DNA from: Conidiobolus incongruus B7586
Lineage: Eukaryota; Entomophthoromycota; Entomophthoromycetes; Entomophthorales; Conidiobolaceae
Direction: 5' to 3'
Assembly (NCBI GenBank): GCA_000697335.1
Contig: JNEM01014794.1
Location: 1-12,305, forward strand
DNA: 12,305 nt
The notes under the pieces are model-generated. The model was given only the letters and a program-made list of their open reading frames with translations. It had not been told where the DNA came from and ran no database searches. How positions within the stretch are numbered: the first letter of the stretch is position 1; each line of letters starts with the position of its first letter. Shown here piece by piece: positions 1 to 8,015 of this stretch. The position numbers and the translations under genes are program-made.

Positions 1-902
1 TAATGCCTTTTATTATATTATAGCTTTTATTATCAAATAACCTTAGAATAAGAAAATAATAGTTATAAAATAGCTTTTTTAATTTCTTAACCTTAATTTA
101 ATTAAATATTTTTAAAATTAGTTAAAAAATTAATAAAGCTTTCCCTTTAATAAAAAATTTAAATTAGTTTTAGGAATATATTTAAGAAACATAAAACAAG
201 ATTAACCTTTCTTAATATAAGAAATCAATTGATTTTATATCTTATAAACTTAAAAAAATCAAAAAAGCTTAAGATAAATATTTTAAGTTTGAATTTTTTT
301 TATCATCAAAAACCTATAAATTTATAACTTATCTTAAATAACATTTAAGGGTTGATAACTTAACCAATTAATAATTAAATATTTTTATTTAATAATTTAT
401 ATTATTAATAAATATATATAACTTTAATTATATAAATTAGGTTAATTTTATTAAATATCAATTAAGTTATTAGTAGAAATATAAGTGTTGTTGATTTTAT
501 AACTTATTTTTATAAATTAGTATATAATATTATTATTTAATTTTTTTTAAAAAATTAATTAATATTAAACTTTATATTGATTTTTTAAATAAAAATATTA
601 TATTGATAAGTTATATAGTTTAAGTATACTTATATTAATAAATAATATATTGAAAAAAAATAAGCTATTTTAATTATATGCAATTGCAATATAAAAGCAA
701 TTTTTATTATAAATAATAAATAAGATTATTTAGTTTTTTTATATTAAATTTTAATTAAGCCTATATTAAAAATTTGATAATATTTTATTTTTGATAAAAT
801 GACTTTATATAATATTTACCCTATAGTTAATTTCTACCATTATAAAACTTATAGAATTATAAATAATAGAGTTTTATAACAAAAAATATTTTTGAATAAT
901 AT
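1..902. other. Extremely AT-rich DNA, no gene seen
   Basis: No open frame of note, RNA gene or regulatory motif is visible on either strand. Weak similarity to 11845-11970 at the right end suggests that the repeat family reaches into it. A 12-base palindrome (TAAGTATACTTA, 621-632) is the only short structure noted. Confidence 0.6.
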
Positions 903-1250
903 TCTCAATATAATTTAAAAAAATCTATTATTTTGCATAATAATTATAAAATATATAAATTTAAAATAATAAAAAATTTGATAATTAAAAATAGCTAAAA
1001 ACAACTACCATATCTAATATATTCTTTAGATTATAACTTATGTAAATATAATTGATTTAGGTAATTAAAAAACTTGCTTATAAGAAAGAAAATTATTTTA
1101 GGAATATTTAATTAATTTGTAAAATATTAAATTTTAGACTTAAATAAAAAGATTGTTTTTAAGTGTTAGAAGTTTGCCAAAAATATAACAAAAAGTTATT
1201 AATAATAAAAAAAACAATTAAATTTATATTATATTATTATTTTTATATAT
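903..1250. repeat. Diverged dispersed repeat, copy A
   Basis: This segment aligns end to end in direct orientation with 11970-12305. The longest identical run is 32 bases (1003-1034 against 12069-12100), in the TATCTAATATATTC area, and many shorter matches keep the same order. I judge overall identity to be roughly three quarters, with small gaps. Weaker similarity seems to extend left to about 675. The unit has no visible coding capacity. Its family is unknown; it could be a decayed transposon piece. Confidence 0.75.
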
Positions 1251-1974
1251 TATATATCAAAATGTTTATTTATCTTTAATTGCTATGAATTCCTATTATT
1301 TAAAAAACAAGGTAATATTTTAACTTAAATTACTAAATCATAAACAAAATGTTCCATTTTTTATAAATATATCTTAATAATAATTATTTTTACCATAATA
1401 TATATAGAAAATAAATTTTAATTTTTATAATAAATATTTAATTAAAATTTTTTTATTTTGAAAATTATTAAAATAATTAACAATATATATATATATATAT
1501 ATTAAATACAAAAACGATAAAAACTTAGTAAAAAAATTAATATTAGAAATATATTAAATATTAATACGATAATATCAATTTTTATATATTGTTATATTAA
1601 AAAATATAATAATGAATAGTTTATAATTATTAAATATTATTTAATACATTTTCTAATAATGTATTAAATTTTTATTTTATTTAATTAAATATTTTAATAA
1701 AAGATTTGATCATTATTTGAAAGTTTTTGAATAAAATTTAATCAAATAAGTTAAAATTAAAAAAACTATACATAATTTTGTTATATGTGATATATTTTAA
1801 TTAAATCAAAATATATAAATAAATCAAATTATTCTTTTAATTATGCTTTAATAACTAATTTATCAAATATTAATAAATAATTTAAAAATATTATTATATT
1901 TATCAATCATTCAAATCATTTAGTGTTCTAGATAAAACAAATATTATAATATATTATTCTATGTATTTTGTTGC
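1251..1974. other. Extremely AT-rich DNA, no gene seen
   Basis: Apart from the AT microsatellite at 1483 I see nothing here. Composition then shifts sharply into the island that starts near 1975. Confidence 0.6.
1483..1502. repeat. (AT)10 microsatellite
   Basis: Ten uninterrupted AT units. Confidence 0.9.
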
Positions 1975-2290
1975 AATGGATAAAATAAGTAACTGAAGCA
2001 GGTAAGCTACTGTTAACGAGTGACAGCATTTGATCTAAGGTTTTATTAAGAAAATAAAAGGACATTATTATCTTGTGAGAGGTCTACTTATTTCTCAAGG
2101 TTAGATTTATGACAATGGTGCTTTTATAGTCCAATTGTTGGCTAAAGATAATGTTTTGAGATGAGATAGGTCTTCTAGAGAATGAGATCTTAAGAATAGA
2201 GTAATGTGCTTTCCGGGGTAGCATCCATATAAGGAAATAGATGGCAAGGCAAAGATGCTCGGGCAGGCTACCATCTAGGTAACCAAAATA
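1975..2290. other. Higher-GC island with no identifiable gene
   Basis: Composition changes abruptly here from almost pure A+T to near-normal, peaking at 50% GC in 2211-2276. Reading frames are open only in short runs. The + strand stops are largely TGA/TAG where Trp codons could once have stood, as in a decayed coding or transposon sequence. No family is recognised, so no function is proposed. Confidence 0.5.
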
Positions 2291-2699
2291 TTATAATTAT
2301 ATAAATTATTTTTGTAACCTATTAATCACACTCAGTCAAATTAGCCAGATTTATATTTTAATATTTAACACCAATGATATTTAATTATTTTACCAAGGTT
2401 TTATATAACAAAATGGGTATATTAGAGAAACCTGACATTTTTGGTAATTACCGAAAAATAATATAAATGTTAATCCATTGTAAGAAATCTTAAAGGCTCA
2501 AGCTTGGATAAGTATAGTTTTTGTGAATGATTTTATTTTAATCTTATTAGATAATTACAAAAAAAATTTCCATATAACATTAGAGTTTAGGATTACTGAA
2601 AAAAGGAATATTCATATTCCTAATACTGATTTGTTATTAGTATATACTCAGGCTAATAATTTTAATAAATCATTTGTGCTAACCTTGTTATTCTAGTGG

Positions 2700-3130
2700 G
2701 GATATATCTTTACCCTCATCCTAAGGTCTTCGATTTACATTCTTAACAGAAAAATAAATGAGACGAACGAGTCAAGCACGAAATCAATAAGAACTCCACC
2801 CTCGGTTAATATATAAAATGAACCACTCATTCTAAGTTCATTGCTAACAAAATAGCTTTCAATTTAATCAAAATAAACATTCTACTATATTTTCTAAAAT
2901 ATAATTTTTTAATTCTTCTGACTAGTGGCTTACACAGGTCGTTGTGAAGCCATGAATGTAAGGTAGTTACTTTCAACAGAGTTCTGAATTAAATCCAACT
3001 CAAGCTAATCCCAATTCTTAAAAGTATCTCATTAAGGCAATATCAAAGGTTAATACTATCCCAAAAACTACACTTTTCCCATCTTTACTGAAAGGCACCA
3101 CTCTCTTGAAAAGACAGCTTTGCGTTGTAC
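2700..3130. other. Higher-GC island with TATA-like site and - strand open stretch
   Basis: This is a second island of moderate GC. It holds a TATATAAA on the + strand at 2810-2817. On the - strand an open run of about 50 codons covers roughly 2840-2995 and includes TLHSWLHNDLCKPLV. Neither strand gives a recognisable product. It may be a remnant of a mobile element or of a gene. Confidence 0.35.
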
Positions 3131-3789
3131 TATTTGATTGATAATTGTAATAATTTTTATAAAATTGTTTTATCTTAATTATCAAGAGATATCAAATATT
3201 AATCCATTTATGTAATAAAATTATAGTATTCAATCAATAAATCAATTAATATTAGAATATATTGAACGGGTAAAAATATATTCCGGTAAATCTATTCTGT
3301 ACTATTTTTAATATCAGTTACTTTAAACCAATTTCATAATCAAATTATATATTATAAACCTCAATTCTCTCAATATAATAATAATAATTTTTATTTATTT
3401 ATGATATTTTTCTAATATTTTATAACCAAAAAAATTATTGAATTGTTTAATAATTTGACTTTTTAAACATTATTAATAATTTGTAATAGATTATTTTGAT
3501 TTCTAATCAACCAACAAAATATTTAAAAAAGATTAGTGGATAAAAATCGGATATTCGGTAGTTAGGTAAATAAAATATATCAAAATTTAATAAGATGAAT
3601 TAAATATTTAATTGTATAAATTTCATATGAAAGCTATTTTATACTTTGATTATAGTTAATATAATAATTTCCTTCTTTATTTAATTTAATTTTAAAAAAT
3701 ATTTGGCTAATATTAAAATTGTTTACAAAACATGAACGCAGTAATATTTTATTAAACCATTATACAGTTAAATTCAATTATTTCCACTT
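3131..3789. other. AT-rich spacer, no gene seen
   Basis: This lies between two higher-GC islands. Both strands are densely stopped and no splice-like or promoter-like pattern was noticed. Confidence 0.55.
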
Positions 3790-3804
3790 CTTATTGATTA
3801 ATGA

Positions 3805-4008
3805 TTGATTACATCACACCAGTTGATCTATTTAAAATTCACTTTATCGGGAAAATATCAGGAGGATGGGTACAAAGTAACCTCTCCAATTATTCAAAAG
3901 GAAACTGATTTACCAAACTATATTAAATTGAGATCAAGATTCTTTTCGTTTGAATCAGATTGTGGAGTAATAAAATTGAGTAAAAGAATGAGAGCTCTGA
4001 CACAATGA
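3805..4008 (+). pseudogene. Short open reading frame in a higher-GC island (unidentified remnant)
   Basis: This 67-codon frame contains GYKVTSPIIQKETDLPNYIK and RSRFFSFESDCGVIKL. Its composition is more like coding DNA than the flanks. The overlapping frame two bases on also reads coding-like but is interrupted, so the true old frame is uncertain. No domain, promoter or splice signal fixes it as a living gene. I treat it as a remnant of unknown origin, possibly from a mobile element. Confidence 0.25.
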
Positions 4009-4052
4009 TCTGTCAGGATAAAACTTTTTGAATTTACCGTGATTTTCTAAGG

Positions 4053-4060
4053 TATATAAA
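4053..4060 (+). promoter_or_regulatory. TATATAAA box before the 4174 open frame
   Basis: TATATAAA is followed by GGCGG, so it has a sharp boundary, unlike the many TA-rich runs nearby. It lies about 115 bases before the ATG at 4174, a reasonable promoter distance. It could be a fossil promoter of that frame or of a decayed mobile element. Confidence 0.3.
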
Positions 4061-4173
4061 GGCGGTATCAATTCAATAAGTCATAAATAATTTAAGTTAT
4101 CCAAGTTATTAATGGTTATTTTACTGTATTCATTATTATAAATATTGTTTGAAATTTTTGAAATAGGGGCAAT

Positions 4174-4383
4174 ATGCCAGGAACAGCTCAGTCAATATCA
4201 ACTCCCCAGATAGTTTTAAATAAGTCTTGGAATTACTTGAAGACACAGTTAATCGGTCAAGTGATAGAGATCTGGCTACCTTTAATGCTTGAGGCAATAG
4301 AGATAATATGTTTAATGATTTTCATTGGTAATATCGTATATCACCATTGTTATTTGATATCGACAGTATATACTAATTTATAG
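4174..4383 (+). pseudogene. Short open reading frame downstream of a TATA box (unidentified remnant)
   Basis: This 69-codon frame begins MPGTAQSISTPQIVLNKSWN and its second half is hydrophobic. The first 45 codons have clearly higher GC than the surroundings; the rest fades into AT-rich DNA, so the C-terminal part may be chance read-through. The layout (TATATAAA, short leader, ATG) could be the front of a decayed mobile element or of a host gene. I see no conserved motif that settles it. Confidence 0.25.
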
Positions 4384-4628
4384 TATTGATTATTATAAAT
4401 TATTTGACTTATATATTTAAATTCTAATTAAGATTGTTTTCCTATTTGTTGAGTTCAACAAACCCTGTATAAAAGTTTAACAATTATTAATTATAGAAAA
4501 TAAAAATCAAGATTAATAAAATAAATAATTAACATCATGTGAAATTCATCATCTCACGTTTATTATATCGATCATTCTTATTTTAAACATATACCTCATA
4601 TCCTCTCAACAACCACATTTAAGTTATA

Positions 4629-4648
4629 TTTGATTCAATTTGATTCAA
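4629..4648. repeat. Tandem pair of TTTGATTCAA
   Basis: Two exact 10-base copies end one base before the ATG at 4650. They could be leader sequence or paired binding sites; two copies alone do not show function. Confidence 0.7.
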
Positions 4649-4649
4649 A

Positions 4650-5207
4650 ATGGAACAAAGTATCTTAGATGAAAAATTTGTAGTAGCCAAACAAATACTT
4701 TACTGTATTAATGTGTTAAATATTGAATATATTGCCATAAAATGATTATTTTTACTAGTTCAATATTTTGATTTTTGTTTTATATAAGATGATTAACAAT
4801 TAATTAATAATAAAATATTAAATTGATTAGTAAAATTGAGGGGAATTTTTGAACAATCAAAATGCTTATATGATCAATTAAGTAGTGGAAAACAGGTATT
4901 ATCATTTAATATGTTTAACCTATTAGCATAGGCTTTATGAATATGAATATGAATGATTTCTTGATTCATTCGAAAAATTCCATTTATTCGTGATTAGAAA
5001 TATTTGATTTGCAATTACACTGATTATTAATACACCATTGTCACATATAATATACTTTTCAAAAAATACCAGTTAACATGTCAGAGTAACTATAATATCT
5101 ATTATTATTCAAAAAATGAAAAATTGAGTAATAGGTTAATAAATAATACATCAAACATAGAAACAAAAAATAGCACTTTTTTCTTTAAATTCCTAATTTT
5201 ATTAATT
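4650..5207 (+). pseudogene. Relic of a split gene, 5' part (unidentified)
   Basis: An ATG at 4650 opens a coding-like frame starting MEQSILDEKFVVAKQ. It follows a leader containing a pyrimidine/CA-rich patch (about 4592-4620). At 4705 a GTATTA site begins a 54-base intron-like segment ending TTTTTACTAG at 4758. A further coding stretch at 4831-4895 includes RGIFEQSKCLYDQLSSGKQ and stays in frame with the start whether one or two introns are removed. A GTATTATC site follows at 4896. Beyond it, two frames look coding: one from 4933 (LYEYEYE, FLDSFEKFHLF), interrupted a few times, and one open for 59 codons at 5031-5207. I recognise no domain. It may be the start of the same gene as the fragments at 5677-6394, or a separate short gene. 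A still-working gene with tiny exons is possible but less likely. Confidence 0.35.
4937..4954. repeat. Three tandem ATGAAT units
   Basis: Three exact 6-base copies. In the frame from 4933 they encode a YEYEYE-like run within the relic at 4650-5207. Confidence 0.7.
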
Positions 5208-5676
5208 TAAGACAACATTATATAACCTTAACAATATCAATAATTAACAATTTAAAATTTTTATTTTGAATATAATAATTACTTGTATATTTTAATTAAA
5301 AATATATAAAAAATTTTGTTCAAAATAATGCACGTGATAATATTTCTTAAATTAGCTTATATTTGTATTAAATTTAAATTTTTATAAAATAATTAGAATA
5401 AATCTATTAACCTATAAATTAATATTAATAATTATAAAAAAAATTCAAATTTTTTGTATAAAATGTGAATAACATATATATTAATTCTCTTAATTAGATA
5501 CAAAAAACAATAGTAATTAAACTCAGCTGATAATATGAATTATCAATATTATTATAATTAATCTATTGGATTTTATGATAATCGAATAAAATTAGATATA
5601 AAAAAGAGCTAAACGTAGAATATTTTATAAGATGATTTTATTAATATAATGTTATAATATTTTGTTTTTTTTCTAG

Positions 5677-6394
5677 AGTTTCTTGATATTTTTAAAGAAA
5701 ATTAATCTGAAACAATAAAGTAAACATATAAAAGAATGATTAAAGCAAGATAACTTTATAATTCATGATAAAAATGATAATGAATCGTTCAATATAGAGT
5801 AACATATTTTAAGGATGGGTAAGTTATATATGATGTTATATATTGACATTTCCAATAGCACTTAATTCTTTCAATAATTAACTATATATCTAAAAAATGT
5901 CAAACAACTAGTAGGAGATAATATCCAGTGGTTGAAAGAGTATTTTCCTATACTTAAATCAAATACTATTATATGATTCATAACCTTTTTACTCTCATTT
6001 TAGTATTATTTTAAAACTTGGTAAGTGATTTAATATTTCATTACATTAAATTATTATATAATATATCTCTTTAGGAGAATTTAAAAAACAAAATCACTGA
6101 AAATCACAGCATATTAAATTTACATGAGTTGAACAAAAAGCATTTATCTAAATATTATACTATTCAAAGCATTCTATATTAACTATTCATAAAAATCTTC
6201 AAGTAGTAACTGGTGGCAAAGGGCTTTCAGCGTATAATATTGAAAAGTTGTTCGATTAACGCAAAATTGGAAGATCTGGCATAGAAGACTTATCTTATTC
6301 AAGCTCCATTAATTTTATAACTAACCAAAGAAATAAAAATAAAATTAAGAAATATTTCAAATATCAGATATATATCACAGAAAAAGTACTAGAA
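5677..6394 (+). pseudogene. Relic of a split gene, middle part (unidentified)
   Basis: A T-rich tract ending TTTTTTTTCTAG at 5676 looks like a 3' splice site. The stretch after it (KHIKE, LKQDNFIIHDKNDNESF) runs to a strong GTAAGT at 5819. Splicing to the AG at 5911 keeps the frame and gives VGDNIQWLKE. A second GTAAGT at 6021 starts a 54-base segment ending CTCTTTAG at 6074. With a third intron-like segment (5940-6003) removed, the same frame continues past 6074 to VVTGGKGLSAYNIEKLF and RKIGRSGIEDLSYSSS, ending near 6394. It has several in-frame interruptions, mostly of the kind C-to-T or G-to-A change would make. The agreement of frame across splice-like borders is the main evidence. No family is recognised; the overall sense is of an old host gene. 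Confidence 0.4.
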
Positions 6395-6944
6395 TAATCT
6401 CTAAATTATAATATTAACTTTATCTTTATTTCACTAAAAGATTGTTTAAAATTAGTTTAATAATTAATAATATAAGTACCGTATATTTCAATTGTATATC
6501 AAATAAATAAGAGAAGTAATATAACTAATATAAATTAATGTTTTTGAATATTTATTCTACCAAACTTGAAAAAATCATTGTAATAAATAAACTATTGATT
6601 ATAGTATATGATATATTAATAAGAAATATAAGATATCCTTAGGTTGAAAAATCAAAACTATTATTATAAATTCCAAAATAAAAATAATTTAAAAAATATG
6701 GTTATTAGGTATATATTAATTATATATTATTCCACTAATTATTACCAGCAAAAATAAATTATAATAGTAGAAAATATTTTAAAATTTTAAAATATCAATA
6801 TTATAAATATATGTAAGAAAAATTAAATAAAAAATCATTTATTTTGTATCAAAATAGTTATATATTTATATAGCAAAAATTATCAAAGATTTGAATATTA
6901 AGAATACCTAATATTTATTATCATATCCACTATATATACTAAAG
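6395..6944. other. AT-rich spacer between two relic genes
   Basis: No open frame or coding-like stretch is seen. The gap may separate two former genes, since a fresh ATG-led frame begins at 6945. Confidence 0.5.
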
Positions 6945-7801
6945 ATGAATTTCTATGATTATGATGATTTTGGTGGGTTAAAGAATTTAATTAAAAGAAA
7001 AAGGTTTTAATAATATTTTAACTTTATCAAAATTAAAGATATAATTTTGAAAATAAATTAGAAAGCTTATATAAAAAAGTTAAGCAATTGTCATTAGTAT
7101 GGAATTCAAATATTGAAAAAACAAGGAAGCTATTAATTATTAAAATCATACTTTTTTTGATTTAGCTTTTTTTTAATTATATTATAAATTAAAAATTGGT
7201 GAACTTATTTTTTAAACCATTATAAATTCAAATTTATATATATTTTTAATTTTAATTAAATCAACAATCCTAAAAAATGGTATTACTGTATTGATAATGA
7301 AATTAATAATATTATATTATAGATTTTTTTTAATTTCTTCAGCTAGTACTTATTGAATGAAAATATATTCTTAATAGATGATATCAAAATATTAATATAT
7401 ATATATATATATATTATTTCATTAAAATTACAATACACTTTCTAACACTTAATCAAATTCTATTGAATCATACTAAATTTCATTAATAAAGGAGACCAAC
7501 TTGAGTAGAGTCAATGATAATTTGAATTCAATAAAACAAAATATATAAAGAGATCTTTCTGATAAATAAACAATATATTTATAAAATGGATACACAAAAA
7601 TAAATGTTACTGTGTGAGGATGAATAAATTTGTTTTAAAACTGAAAACAATAATGCTAAAATCAAAAGAAAAAAGTGTTATATATTATTTATTGATGTAT
7701 CAGATATGTTATTTAAGCTAAACAAATTTTACAATTTATATTTTATTTTGGTTATTAAAACTGGTCTCATTTTATCCTTTATAACGATTGTCATGATTGA
7801 T
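6945..7801 (+). pseudogene. Relic of a second split gene (unidentified, possible C-terminal membrane segment)
   Basis: An ATG at 6945 opens MNFYDYDDFGGLKNLIKRK. Removing a 35-base GT-AG segment (7004-7038, with a TTTTAAC branch-like motif) continues in frame to YNFENKLESLYKKVKQLSLV, open until 7162. An alternative GTATGG donor at 7097 pairs with a good acceptor ending TTTTTTTGATTTAG at 7165. Further coding-like pieces lie at 7477-7545 (ETNLSRVNDNLNSIKQNI) and 7628-7801 (58 codons). The last ends in a hydrophobic run, YFILVIKTGLILSFITIVMI, before TAA. The heptad-like LESLYKKVKQL and VNDNLNSIKQNI pieces plus a terminal hydrophobic segment recall a SNARE-like or other tail-anchored layout, but AT-rich DNA favours hydrophobic codons and I would not name a family. 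Several stops interrupt the stretch between pieces. Confidence 0.33.
7395..7414. repeat. (AT)10 microsatellite
   Basis: Ten uninterrupted AT units, inside the relic region at 6945-7801, between its coding-like pieces. Confidence 0.9.
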
Positions 7802-7952
7802 TAATTTAATTGATTTCATAAAGTTGAAATTTGATCCAAATGATATTTAATAGCATTTATGGAAAATCATATATATAATCATAATAATTTTGATGAATAT
7901 CGTGTTAATAATAATATGAGTTATTTCAATAAATAAATTAATGAAAAAGTTT

Positions 7953-7970
7953 AATATATATGTATATATT
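7953..7970 (-). terminator. Possible 3'-end signal of the J-protein gene
   Basis: An inverted repeat (8-base arms AATATATA/TATATATT around TG) lies 45 bases past the stop codon. On the transcript it gives a TATATA-type efficiency element like those used in yeast 3'-end formation. No canonical AATAAA is seen nearby on this strand. In DNA this AT-rich the motif could be chance. Confidence 0.2.
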
Positions 7971-8015
7971 AGATTCAAAGACAGACCAAAAACAAATTAG
8001 ATAATTTAAAAAAGA

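Noticed and set aside
2700-3130. A long terminal repeat of a retroelement, suggested by TATATAAA and compact islands
   Set aside because: I found no matching partner repeat, primer site or recognisable retroelement coding region in the window, so no element is called.
6207-6262. tRNA-like A and B boxes (TGGCAAAGG and GTTCGATTAAC)
   Set aside because: The A box lacks its final GG, the boxes are closer together than in a tRNA, and no acceptor stem forms. The bases fall inside a coding-like relic.
7080-7162. A firm SNARE (Bet1-like) assignment from LESLYKKVKQL
   Set aside because: The resemblance is a short heptad-like stretch without the central Gln/Arg layer being identifiable. AT-rich DNA encodes such K/L/N-rich runs easily.
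5677-7801. A ciliate-like code in which TAA/TAG encode Gln, which would open many of the interrupted frames
   Set aside because: The intact J-protein gene in the same window uses only CAA/CAG for Gln and ends in TAA. Many relic stops are also TGA.
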